A stretch of DNA of 10,829 bases from Verrucomicrobiota bacterium (GCA_023430565.1 JAEZAD010000278.1:1-10829), one strand, 5' to 3'; shown: positions 1-7,464, counted from the stretch's first letter. Numbers and translations: made by a program. Notes: generated by a model from the letters alone, not told the origin.

Positions 1-113
1 TTCTCATGGGGGAACTTGCTTCGCCAAGTTCCCCTGGGTCGCTGGCAATCGCGCCATCCAGGTTGCATGGCCGAGCAGTGAAGCGAAGCGGAACGACCAG
101 GCCAGGCGCGTGC
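1..113 (+). repeat. 113-bp direct repeat, left copy
   Basis: Bases 1-113 are identical, base for base and in the same orientation, to 10717-10829, the last 113 bases of the window. The repeat is GC-rich and contains the 10-bp hairpin at 9-34. Because it lies exactly at both ends, it is either the overlap of a circular molecule or a repeated core at which assembly stopped on both sides. Confidence 0.95.
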
Positions 114-117
114 CGGC

Positions 118-142
118 TAAAAGCAACGTCCTGTTGCTTTTA
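118..142. repeat. Perfect 10-bp stem-loop
   Basis: TAAAAGCAAC (118-127) and GTTGCTTTTA (133-142) are perfect inverted repeats around the 5-base loop GTCCT. On the plus strand the second arm ends TTTTA, so it looks weakly like an intrinsic terminator, but no gene precedes it. It is best read as part of the structured core of the MITE-like element. Confidence 0.6.
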
Positions 143-206
143 CCTCACTCGACCTGCACTCTCGCATGACAACATTCATCTGCTCCTGTGGATGCATATC
201 AGATTT

Positions 207-242
207 AACATCATGGCCTATCTACTGTTTTGAGACAGCCCC
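207..242 (-). repeat. Imperfect terminal inverted repeat, left-hand copy
   Basis: Read on the minus strand from 242, this starts GGGGCTGTCTCAAAA and continues to TAGGCCATGATGTT. It pairs with 10625-10666 on the plus strand. The first 15 and last 14 bases are identical, and the sequence between them differs in length and content. The element body lies on the left, outside the mannoside locus. Confidence 0.75.
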
Positions 243-267
243 TTTTTTACGTAATTCCTTCCAATTA

Positions 268-3200
268 CTATGGGTTTTCCCTTGTGTATGCACCGAAGGG
301 CTCGCTCAGAGGCCCCTTGCGTCCATCCTTACCGACGGCCCGGACACAGTACCAGTAAAGTGTATGGCGCTGAAGTCCGGTATCTACGAAGCGACCTTGG
401 GCGTATTCCTCAGGTTCTACCCTTGCAATAAATGTGGAGTCATCGGCGATAAAATCCTTTTCATTAGAGCGATATAGCTCATAATGGGAGAGTTCCTCAC
501 GGGAGCAGTGCCCCCAGAGAAGATAGAGAATTTCACAATTTTCCCCGCTGGCGGCACAGGGGGCGGTAATCAGGTTCGTCTCCGCGCTCCCTATAGTGAG
601 AGGATCGCAAGGGGTATCTTCTCTCATCTTGAGAAAGACCCTATCCCTGGCGAGCCTTAGGGTTGAGAAGGCGGATGAGGTCTTCACAGCGGGCTTTTCG
701 TCAATGGTCTGGGGTACAAAGCTGCTACAATCTTGAAGCTCTGATTCAAAGGCGGATATCTTGCCGTAAAGCCGTGCAATGATACCATTTCCATCCTCGG
801 CACGCTTGAGGGCAACCAGACGTGCATCAGACCTTATGAAGCTCTTCTCTGGGGGAAGAGTGTTTTTACTTTCAGTGTCCGTTTTTGCGATCAGAACTGG
901 GTTTGCCAGACGCTCGGCAAGCTGTGCAAGGCCGGCAGTTTTGTAATTACCACTGTAGGAGTAAATTGAGAAGCGGAAGCGGAAATGCAGATGGCTGCCA
1001 CCGGAAAGATGCTTTTGCAGAAAGTCATTTGCCAAATAGACATAGACCGCGGAGCCTTCGCCCGGTTCTGAGTAGTCCGACTTGTCCGGATGGATGTGGT
1101 CGAATTCCACGGCTTGGCTGTCCAGCTCGATAAGTCCCACGCCGAACTCTGAGTTTTCCACACAGCAATACTCATGGGCAACCATAAAGGTATCCGTACC
1201 GTGTCCGGTGATATCCTTGGCATATTCGGCTTCGATACCACCCAGATTGCAGATGCGGCGGCAGTTTTCCACTTTAAAGGGGAAGGCGGCATAAAGATAT
1301 CGTTTGTAGCGGTCATTGTTAAACATATCACATACATGATTGAGGCAGTTATCGATATCTATACGTTTTTCCCACGCAGGAAGAGTAACGGTCTGAATAA
1401 TTTCCGCTTTTGAAATAGGCTCTTGCGTATGTATTTCCACAATGGTTTTGTATTTGCCTTTCAGAACGCGGAAGGAGGCGGATAGAGGAGTGTGGAAGCT
1501 TTCATGATTGTTATTGGTGTACATGAGCCGATTGCATGCTCCGTCATTTATGAAACGTTTCAGTTCCTTGTCGAATATACGTTCCATTGCGCCGTCGGGA
1601 GAAAATTCAATGCGGTAGTAGGCATTTTCTATGACGGGAGGCCCATCGGGAACTATAATCTCCGGATCAGCCTTGTCAAAGCGCTCCATGGGGATGGTCT
1701 TGTAGCCGAAAGCTGGGATGTTCTCCAAACACTCGCCGTCCGATGTGATAAACTCAAGGCGGGGCAGAGCAGTAGGGTTAAAGACGATGACGCGCTCACC
1801 TTCTCCGGTGATTTCTCCGGCAAGGGCATCAAGGGCGGCAGCGGTTTCGTCTTTGGCAATCTTTCCCGCGCTGACTATCCATGAGCGATGCTGCATCCAT
1901 GTCTCATATACTCTGCGGCCTTGGTAAGCACCGCAGCCGTAAGAGTGCTCGTCGTTCAGAATCAGGGATAGCCACGCCCTGGTGAAGCGCTCGGCTGGAT
2001 AGGTATAATCGCCATAGAGAGAAGCAAGTACAGCAAACTTCTCTGCGGTGGCAAGACTGCGGTCAGCTTCAAATTTTTCAGACAGCAAATTGGCCGCTGA
2101 AAAAGGCAACAAGAACCAGCCACCGGTAATATCACCGCGCAGCACAGGTATTTTGTCGCTAAAGCGTTTTTTGACAAGCTCGAAGGGTTCATCGGGATCG
2201 CCTAGCAACCGGATAACGGGATAGCGATATTTATCATTCCAGTCCTTGATCTGATCTACAAAACGGCGATCCGGCTCTTTATCGTCGGTATAATTCTCCA
2301 CAAGCCATACATCGTATGGCCAGCGTTTTTCCATTTTTTCCAGCTGAGTGGCGAGCATATCCTCCATGTGATCGGTAGGTAGACCATCATCAGTAGGCAG
2401 GCCGTCAGGAAAAATACCCCAATGACTGCCGCCAAATACATACTGGGAACTGCCCCAGACCAACAATCGTTTGTTGTCGGCCCCTTCCCACCAAAAGAGC
2501 ATGGGAAGATTGGATTCATAGCGTATATCGATCCGGGAGCCACCGCCACTGTTGCCCGGGTTATCCACTACGCCGGGAATGGAGCGGGTGTTTCTCCATG
2601 CCTTGGAGGGAATGGGCGCCCACTGGTTGGGGGCAAATATGATATTCTCGTAGCCTGCATCCGCATAGGGGTGTATTATCTGCCAGGGGATACCGTTTAC
2701 GTCGATGGCAGCCATGGTTTTGCTGGTGATAGCCCATCTGTCACTCAGCCATTTGCGGCTGATCGTGCTGCGGCACAGCTCTTCCAGACCGTAGGTCTGC
2801 ATAAAGTTTCCTGCCGTGCCGGCGCACACGCCCATCTTGCCTTTTTTGATGTATTCCTCACAGATATGCTCAGCGGCAGCAGTACCGCGTTCTGCTTCAT
2901 AATTGCCCCAGAACCAGGAGCCCTCCATCACATAGCGATAGCGGCTTTTTTCGTCTCTGCCCTCGGTTTCATCACATAGCCTTGAGGCCATATCTACGAA
3001 ACGGGCACTGTTATGTCGCTGGAGATAGGGGGAGTTGTGGAGGCCGATGTCGGTGTGGGAGGAGACCATGACATAAAGGGTCCATTCACGGGGCTTCTTC
3101 CACTTAGTGCTTAGTTCTGCAGCGGGGGTGCCATCGGTGTAGGTCAGGGTTACACGAGCGGTGAAGTCCTTTTCAGGAGGGTCAAGCCAAAGAAGGATAC

Positions 3201-3381
3201 TGCCCTCACCGCCATGGAGGCCTATACGCTGCTTATCCAGTACGGATCTGCCTGTGTCCGCATCCGAAATACTCAGAAGATAATGACGGGCAGAATCGGT
3301 ATGGGCGGAAATGACCACGCGCTGCTTACCGTCAGCATTGATGATTGATACCGGAGAAAATTTCAAATCGAAGATTTTCAT
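268..3381 (-). CDS. GH38-like alpha-mannosidase with C-terminal FN3-like domain
   Basis: This 1037-residue protein is the last gene of the minus-strand operon. It resembles glycoside hydrolase family 38, zinc-dependent retaining alpha-mannosidases that release mannose from alpha-mannosides. The likely active-site set is visible: H109 and D111 in SSHTDIGLH, D227 in AAIDVNGIPW as the probable nucleophile and metal ligand, and H479 in DEHSYG as the remaining metal ligand. The spacing is close to that of Golgi alpha-mannosidase II. The central and C-terminal beta-rich regions follow, and residues from about 949 to the end (YELYRS, RFVDTG, YWYCVRAVGKDG) look like a fibronectin type III domain. There is no signal peptide or membrane segment, so it should act in the cytoplasm. 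The ATG follows AGGAGG by 11 bases and starts 29 bases after the phosphoesterase stop. The fold assignment is firm, the exact linkage is not; other GH38-related subfamilies remain possible. Confidence 0.82.
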   Translation of the reverse strand: MKIFDLKFSPVSIINADGKQRVVISAHTDSARHYLLSISDADTGRSVLDKQRIGLHGGEGSILLWLDPPEKDFTARVTLTYTDGTPAAELSTKWKKPREWTLYVMVSSHTDIGLHNSPYLQRHNSARFVDMASRLCDETEGRDEKSRYRYVMEGSWFWGNYEAERGTAAAEHICEEYIKKGKMGVCAGTAGNFMQTYGLEELCRSTISRKWLSDRWAITSKTMAAIDVNGIPWQIIHPYADAGYENIIFAPNQWAPIPSKAWRNTRSIPGVVDNPGNSGGGSRIDIRYESNLPMLFWWEGADNKRLLVWGSSQYVFGGSHWGIFPDGLPTDDGLPTDHMEDMLATQLEKMEKRWPYDVWLVENYTDDKEPDRRFVDQIKDWNDKYRYPVIRLLGDPDEPFELVKKRFSDKIPVLRGDITGGWFLLPFSAANLLSEKFEADRSLATAEKFAVLASLYGDYTYPAERFTRAWLSLILNDEHSYGCGAYQGRRVYETWMQHRSWIVSAGKIAKDETAAALDALAGEITGEGERVIVFNPTALPRLEFITSDGECLENIPAFGYKTIPMERFDKADPEIIVPDGPPVIENAYYRIEFSPDGAMERIFDKELKRFINDGACNRLMYTNNNHESFHTPLSASFRVLKGKYKTIVEIHTQEPISKAEIIQTVTLPAWEKRIDIDNCLNHVCDMFNNDRYKRYLYAAFPFKVENCRRICNLGGIEAEYAKDITGHGTDTFMVAHEYCCVENSEFGVGLIELDSQAVEFDHIHPDKSDYSEPGEGSAVYVYLANDFLQKHLSGGSHLHFRFRFSIYSYSGNYKTAGLAQLAERLANPVLIAKTDTESKNTLPPEKSFIRSDARLVALKRAEDGNGIIARLYGKISAFESELQDCSSFVPQTIDEKPAVKTSSAFSTLRLARDRVFLKMREDTPCDPLTIGSAETNLITAPCAASGENCEILYLLWGHCSREELSHYELYRSNEKDFIADDSTFIARVEPEEYAQGRFVDTGLQRHTLYWYCVRAVGKDGRKGPLSEPFGAYTRENP

Positions 3382-3410
3382 GTTATGGGTGACCTCCTGC
3401 TCAAGAATTA

Positions 3411-4766
3411 TTAGGGTGCTACAGGGCGTCCGTCTGCGTCTGCAATCTGATACTGGTCAAAGGGTGTGTTTGGGAAGCAGACATAGAAGCCCGATGCGAA
3501 TAGTCCGTCAGGGCGGCGCTCAACGATGAGGAAGGACTGCTGGGAATTGTCCTCCACAACGGGTCTTATGCCAAGAGGATGAAAGGCGGCGTTGGGTTCG
3601 CGGCAGCAGCAGCCCAGATAGGCGGCCTCTATGTAGTGGGTGCCACGGAAGAAGTAGCGCTCGTAGACATGGCTGTGTCCGTAGCTAACGCCGTTCACAC
3701 CGTATCTGCTGAAAAGGTCAATGAGTAATGAGCCATAGTCGTTAGGATAGCTGATACTTCCATCGGCATCCAGCTCAGGCGGACAGAGGTTGCACTGTAC
3801 ATCAGTGCCCTTGTTGAGAAGATGCCAGTGCTGAATGACCCATTTGAAGGGCTTGTCTGTTGAGGCAAGATCGTTTTCGAGGAAGCGAAGCTGGGGACTA
3901 AAGGGAGCAATGGAGTCGGCAAGACGCCAGCCGGGCTTTTCGTATGCGCCCCAGGTTGCCCAGCGCATAATATGCAGAGAGGTAATGTGCAGATCGCTAT
4001 AGTTGGCGCTGTACCAGCGTTTTCCACTGAGGCTGTAATCACCATCCGGATAGAGAGGGCGGAAGATCTGCATACAGATTGACCAGGTCCAGTGACTGTC
4101 GTCAAGTGCATACTCCTTATCAGTACCCACTCTCAGATCATCCACCTCGTGATTACCGGGGCAGAAGAAGGTGGGACAGTACTGCATGAGTCTGGCTCCG
4201 TTCTGCTGCTGCATGGCAGAGAAGAAGGTACGCCTTCTTGCTTCCTCCTCCTGCCAGGGTTCGTCCAGATCTATCCACTGGTCGGCACGCCAACTTAAGA
4301 GTGTGGCATCACCGGAGTATAAGAGAAAGTCGGGTTTTTTTCTTCCAATCTCTCTCATTGCCTCTTCACAGGGCTGGTGGCCCTGAAGATCGCTGATCTG
4401 TGCAAAGCGGAAGGGCTCCCCGGCTGGAGGCGCCGTGTGAAAATCGTAAATTTGTGTGGATGCATCACCGCTTAAGCAGCGGTAGTACACCCGCTCGCCG
4501 GATCGGAGCCCCTGAATGCGGGCAATGCACTGCCATAGCTTCATAGGAGGGTTTTCATCCTTGATGTCGGAGTAGCTCTTGTCCGTGGCAGGGGCACGAA
4601 GGCCCTCAATTTCATATATCTGCGCCGATACACAGTAATTAAGGGAGCGGGAGCACCCATATTCCACATAGCCTGGCTCCTTTGTACTCTGGAGCCAGCA
4701 GACATTCATTTCGGTATCGGCCTTGAGTGTGAGAAGATAGGGCTCCGTAAGAAATACGCGATTCAT
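3411..4766 (-). CDS. Purple-acid-phosphatase-like metallophosphoesterase
   Basis: This 451-residue protein has an N-terminal beta-sandwich (about 1-115) like the fibronectin-like domain of purple acid phosphatases, then a calcineurin-like metallophosphoesterase domain (about 119-380). The dinuclear-metal motifs appear in order: D126 (ISDLQGH), D153 (YSGDAT), N205-H206 (CPGNHE), H313 (VIQH), H364 and H366 (YGHSHVYER). The GHxHxYER form is typical of purple acid phosphatases, but the tyrosine of their GDxxY motif is L156 here. There is no signal peptide, unlike most purple acid phosphatases, so it is probably cytoplasmic. The frame is open for 70 codons upstream, but ATG at 4766 follows GGAGG by 7 bases and overlaps the preceding stop as ATGA, so it is the real start. 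The setting between two alpha-mannosidase-type enzymes suggests a phosphorylated sugar substrate. It could instead be a phosphodiesterase. Confidence 0.85.
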   Translation of the reverse strand: MNRVFLTEPYLLTLKADTEMNVCWLQSTKEPGYVEYGCSRSLNYCVSAQIYEIEGLRAPATDKSYSDIKDENPPMKLWQCIARIQGLRSGERVYYRCLSGDASTQIYDFHTAPPAGEPFRFAQISDLQGHQPCEEAMREIGRKKPDFLLYSGDATLLSWRADQWIDLDEPWQEEEARRRTFFSAMQQQNGARLMQYCPTFFCPGNHEVDDLRVGTDKEYALDDSHWTWSICMQIFRPLYPDGDYSLSGKRWYSANYSDLHITSLHIMRWATWGAYEKPGWRLADSIAPFSPQLRFLENDLASTDKPFKWVIQHWHLLNKGTDVQCNLCPPELDADGSISYPNDYGSLLIDLFSRYGVNGVSYGHSHVYERYFFRGTHYIEAAYLGCCCREPNAAFHPLGIRPVVEDNSQQSFLIVERRPDGLFASGFYVCFPNTPFDQYQIADADGRPVAP

Positions 4767-5911
4767 TTTTCTACCTCCGTTTTGGAAAGCTGAAGGGCAC
4801 ACATGAGCCAGTTGGCCGATGTGGCGCTGGTGGTGATCTGACGGGAGACGCTGCCGATCTGACCCCAGCGGTGCTTGCTGTCGTCTGCGGGGCCACGCCA
4901 GGCAGCACCGTAGTGTCCGTCCGGGGTACGGGCGTTCTCTGCCACGGAAAAGGCTGTTCGTATCAGAGCTTTGCAAAGTTCTTCATTGTAGCCAGGAAGG
5001 GAGGCATATTCGCGCACCCATTCACCCAGAAAGGTGGTGTCTGTCCAGGCGTCCCTGTCGTTGATGAAGCATCCGTCAATAATATAGCGCTCCAAGAGCC
5101 CGCAGCCTGTATGCTCAGCCCTTTCTCTGTAAACGTTAAGTCCGACTTTTTTGTACAGAATGGCATGGATGGCCATCATTGCCATGTTTCCGCCCAGAAA
5201 GCTAGGGCTTCCGGCCTCACCGATTACGGCGGTCTGTTCGTTCAGTTCGGGGGAGTAATGTTGACCGGGAGTGCCGGAGATATGGAGATCCGTCCAATAC
5301 AGACCGTTTTTCCATTTTAGCATTGCCTCCATCCAGTTATAGCATTCAAGCGCAATGAGGAGGTATTTGTCCTCCTTTGTGATTTCGTAGATATCAAGAC
5401 AGGCTAGCACAATAGCTACCTGATAGAGGGACTTCCATGTACGTGTGTCCTCATACCACATGCCACCGCCCAGACCGTTGTCCATCCAACGCGCAGCGGC
5501 GGTATCCACCATGCGCTTGGCACAGCCGAGCAGCCATGGGTCCTTTTCGTAGCGGTAGAGCAGAAGATACAGTCTGGCATGCCAGCCGCAGTCATCGCAG
5601 GCATGGTGCAAAAATCCGCCGGCATCTGCCAGCTCATCCACAGAGAAGAGCTTTTTCATCCTCTCGGCTTCTAGTCGCATCCTGCTGGGAATATCGGGAG
5701 AATGAGTGGCCTGATAGTAGTTATCCATGGCGATGAGCATCATGCCCCGTTCCCAGAGGCCACCTCGCGGATCTCCCCCGGGAACCTCGGCAACAGGGAT
5801 TCCTGTCCAGGTAGGGATGATACAGCCTGTATGCTCATCGCCTGTCCAGTAGTTTTTGAGAAGATCCGCGTAGGCACGGCGCGCATAGCTGTCTAGTTTT
5901 CTTTCTTCCAT
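4763..5911 (-). CDS. GH76-like alpha-1,6-mannanase family protein
   Basis: This 382-residue protein looks like a glycoside hydrolase family 76 (alpha/alpha)6-barrel. The family cleaves alpha-1,6-mannan backbones such as those of fungal cell walls. The paired aspartates proposed as the catalytic residues are D106-D107 in HHACDDCGWHARL, followed by GGGMWYED and a KSLYQVAIVLACLDIYEITKE stretch like the family pattern in which a new barrel helix follows each short motif. Family members are usually secreted, but no signal peptide is present here, so it probably acts on imported oligosaccharides. The frame also opens with GTG at 5923, but ATG at 5911 has GTGAGG 6 bases upstream and is preferred. 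It starts 20 bases after the transporter stop and its TGA overlaps the phosphoesterase ATG, pointing to translational coupling. Other six-hairpin families (GH88/GH105, GH125-like) are less likely. Confidence 0.72.
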   Translation of the reverse strand: MEERKLDSYARRAYADLLKNYWTGDEHTGCIIPTWTGIPVAEVPGGDPRGGLWERGMMLIAMDNYYQATHSPDIPSRMRLEAERMKKLFSVDELADAGGFLHHACDDCGWHARLYLLLYRYEKDPWLLGCAKRMVDTAAARWMDNGLGGGMWYEDTRTWKSLYQVAIVLACLDIYEITKEDKYLLIALECYNWMEAMLKWKNGLYWTDLHISGTPGQHYSPELNEQTAVIGEAGSPSFLGGNMAMMAIHAILYKKVGLNVYRERAEHTGCGLLERYIIDGCFINDRDAWTDTTFLGEWVREYASLPGYNEELCKALIRTAFSVAENARTPDGHYGAAWRGPADDSKHRWGQIGSVSRQITTSATSANWLMCALQLSKTEVEK

Positions 5912-5931
5912 GGTGTTCCTCACTCTTTCAT

Positions 5932-7269
5932 TTATGTCCGTTTGATATATTCAGGCTCCAGTTCCCTTCCCACCCGGAGTATATAGGGAACCAGAAGAAA
6001 ATATAGAACAGTCTGCAGGAGTAACAGAACCGGCACACTGGTAAAGGAGAATCCGAAAAGCGTCATGGCAGAGTCGCCCATTGCGGCAACGACCCAGGTA
6101 CCGATGCTCATGCCCAGTAAACTGCCTGCACTCCCCAGAATCTGATAAAAGGTGAGATAGCAGGTCCTATCCTCTTCGGGAAGGGCCAGATAAATCAAAT
6201 TGGAATTGGTAATGCTGCTGCCCAGAGAGAGGGCGTACTGAATAAGCTTCACCAGCAGCATAACAATGAGATAGTTTTCGTGGGTCATGAGCGCATGGAT
6301 GAAAAGTGCGGGGGTCGAAAAACCGATGGCCAGCGACAGAGTGATAAAGGTGCCGCGTTTCGCCATAACTTTACGCCAGAAAATACTGGTGGGCAGTATG
6401 AAAAACATGTTGCACAGATTGACCGCACTGATGTAGGAGTAGCTGACCCTCACGTCCTGCACAAGCCAGGTGTGGATCACCGAGACGGTAAGGTTGCCAA
6501 TAAAGGTGAGCAGGAAATATACCGACATGGCCAGCATAAATTTGCGGCATCGGAAGGGCAGAGTCAGCGTCTGAATCAGCGAGGGGTGCTTCTCGCTGCT
6601 GCGCTGATAGACCGGCTCGGGAGGTTTCTGCAAAAAGTAGACATCCAGTAGCGCAATCAGAAAGGCGATCAAACGGGAGACAAGAAAGGCTGTCTGTCTG
6701 GCCTCACCGGTGAAACTGTCTGTCACAAGACCGGCAGCGACTGAAAAAACACCGGAAAAAACTGTGGACACAAGAGCGGTAGCAGTAAAATATCCGCTGC
6801 GCACTGTTTTGTCTATGTAGGGCATGTGCCAGGCGGAGTAACCGGATACCGTCAAGGCATTGATTGTATTGGCGGCAAAGATAATGGCAATCAGGCCCAT
6901 CATGCGTTCCTTCTGCCCGGTAACGAGGATGGGCAAAAGGCTGGTGCCCAGAATGTTGATAACATAAAAAAGAATTCTGGAAACAGTCAAAATCGTTTTG
7001 CGCCGGGAGAAGCGTTCCAGAATTGAAGGGGAAAGAAGGGAAAAAAGACTGACTGCATGAGGCAGCAGCGTCAAAACGGAAATACCGACAATATCAATTC
7101 CGTAGCTTCCCAGATAGCCGGAGTAAAAAACACCGGTTGTCAGGCCGTTCACGACGGCTTGAGCCATAATAGAATAGAGCAGACAGCACCTTGAAGTACT
7201 GTGCCCGTCATTTGCATGAAATACAGAACGCCACATGGAGCGCTGAATTACGGCATCAAGAATTTTCAT
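5932..7269 (-). CDS. MFS transporter, probable mannoside importer
   Basis: This 445-residue protein has about 12 hydrophobic segments, with a hydrophilic central loop near residues 214-240 (QKPPEPVYQRSSEKHPS). An altered motif A, SILERFSRRK (82-91), lies between segments 2 and 3, as in the Major Facilitator Superfamily. It is the first gene of an operon of cytoplasmic glycosidases and a phosphatase, so uptake of manno-oligosaccharides is the natural inference; the substrate cannot be read from sequence. The frame is open upstream to 7494, but those codons cross the operon promoter, so the first methionine after the predicted transcription start (7269) is chosen. No Shine-Dalgarno sequence precedes it, and a later start at 7236 (MWRSVF) is also unsupported by one. 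The start is therefore less certain than the family. Confidence 0.85.
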   Translation of the reverse strand: MKILDAVIQRSMWRSVFHANDGHSTSRCCLLYSIMAQAVVNGLTTGVFYSGYLGSYGIDIVGISVLTLLPHAVSLFSLLSPSILERFSRRKTILTVSRILFYVINILGTSLLPILVTGQKERMMGLIAIIFAANTINALTVSGYSAWHMPYIDKTVRSGYFTATALVSTVFSGVFSVAAGLVTDSFTGEARQTAFLVSRLIAFLIALLDVYFLQKPPEPVYQRSSEKHPSLIQTLTLPFRCRKFMLAMSVYFLLTFIGNLTVSVIHTWLVQDVRVSYSYISAVNLCNMFFILPTSIFWRKVMAKRGTFITLSLAIGFSTPALFIHALMTHENYLIVMLLVKLIQYALSLGSSITNSNLIYLALPEEDRTCYLTFYQILGSAGSLLGMSIGTWVVAAMGDSAMTLFGFSFTSVPVLLLLQTVLYFLLVPYILRVGRELEPEYIKRT

Positions 7270-7341
7270 ATATAAAGCCCGGCAACTCAACAGAATTTCG
7301 GCGACAGCGAAATTGATGCCGCCGGGTAAGGTGCCGGGTCC
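7270..7341 (-). promoter_or_regulatory. Structured 5' leader of the transporter operon
   Basis: Between the predicted transcription start and the transporter ATG, a perfect 7-bp hairpin (AATTTCG 7294-7300 with CGAAATT 7308-7314) is enclosed by a second stem. CCCGGC at 7278-7283 can pair with GCCGGG at 7321-7326, or alternatively with the second GCCGGG at 7333-7338. The two outer pairings exclude each other. The RNA strand near the start codon lacks a Shine-Dalgarno sequence. I recognise no known riboswitch class. Confidence 0.4.
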
Positions 7342-7348
7342 GTTGATT

Positions 7349-7377
7349 AGTATAAACATACGGTGGTTAAATGTCAA
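7349..7377 (-). promoter_or_regulatory. Sigma-A promoter of the minus-strand operon
   Basis: On the minus strand, TTGACA (7372-7377), a 17-base spacer and TATACT (7349-7354) make a near-consensus vegetative promoter. Transcription should begin near 7341-7343 and run into the transporter gene. It is back to back with the manA promoter; only five bases separate the two -35 boxes. Confidence 0.82.
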
Positions 7378-7388
7378 TTGGCTTGACA
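7372..7388. promoter_or_regulatory. Palindrome formed by the two -35 boxes, candidate operator
   Basis: TGTCAA-TTGGC-TTGACA is a perfect inverted repeat whose arms are the -35 boxes of the two divergent promoters. A dimeric regulator bound here would block RNA polymerase on both sides. The ROK protein encoded downstream is the obvious candidate. However, two back-to-back consensus -35 boxes make such a palindrome anyway, so operator function is inferred. Confidence 0.4.
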
Positions 7389-7411
7389 AAATTATTTCTG
7401 CTGAGTATAAT
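7383..7411 (+). promoter_or_regulatory. Consensus sigma-A promoter of manA operon
   Basis: TTGACA (7383-7388), exactly 17 bases, then TATAAT (7406-7411) is a perfect consensus promoter. Transcription should start near 7417-7419, leaving a leader of about 47 bases before manA. Such a strong core promoter usually implies control by a repressor. Confidence 0.88.
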
Positions 7412-7464
7412 GCCCTATGAAATCTGCTATAAAAATGCAGTTCAATGATAAGGAGAGTGATACA

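Larger units (their letters stand above)
1..242. mobile_element. Partial MITE-like element (one end, with GC-rich core)
   Basis: This gene-free stretch reads as one part of a small non-autonomous mobile element. Its outer boundary is TTTTGAGACAGCCCC (228-242), the reverse complement of GGGGCTGTCTCAAAA at 10625-10639. A second shared block, AACATCATGGCCTA (207-220), matches TAGGCCATGATGTT at 10653-10666 in inverted orientation. The core holds perfect hairpins: GGGGAACTTG/CAAGTTCCCC (9-18 with 25-34), TAAAAGCAAC/GTTGCTTTTA (118-127 with 133-142), and weaker ones at 33-62 and 68-104. No transposase or credible coding sequence is visible. The terminal sequence resembles ends I associate with clostridial insertion sequences (IS1182-like), but this is from memory. 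It ends about 25 bases beyond the stop of the GH38-like gene. Confidence 0.6.

Noticed and set aside
6..233. A 75-codon reading frame in the left terminal repeat
   Set aside because: It runs through hairpins and an inverted-repeat end, has no ribosome binding site and no protein-like composition.
251..268. GTAATT-CCTTCC-AATTAC as a terminator for the minus-strand operon
   Set aside because: The stem is short and AT-rich, and on the minus strand it is followed by A residues, not a T run.
2422..2979. A 185-codon plus-strand frame opposite the GH38-like gene
   Set aside because: It is a shadow of a well-supported gene, with no ribosome binding site or recognisable motif.
4767..4976. A 70-codon upstream extension of the phosphoesterase frame
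   Set aside because: It lies wholly inside the GH76-like gene, is rich in Arg, Cys and Gln unlike the rest, and the ATG at 4766 has a clear ribosome binding site and an ATGA overlap.
5912..5923. GTG start for the GH76-like protein, four codons earlier
   Set aside because: The bases from GTG onward form the GTGAGG ribosome binding site of the ATG at 5911, and nothing comparable precedes the GTG.
7417..7464. A start of manA 16 codons earlier, which would be leaderless
   Set aside because: That ATG sits at the predicted transcription start, and the ATG at 7465 has AAGGAG at good spacing and matches the usual start of ManA.
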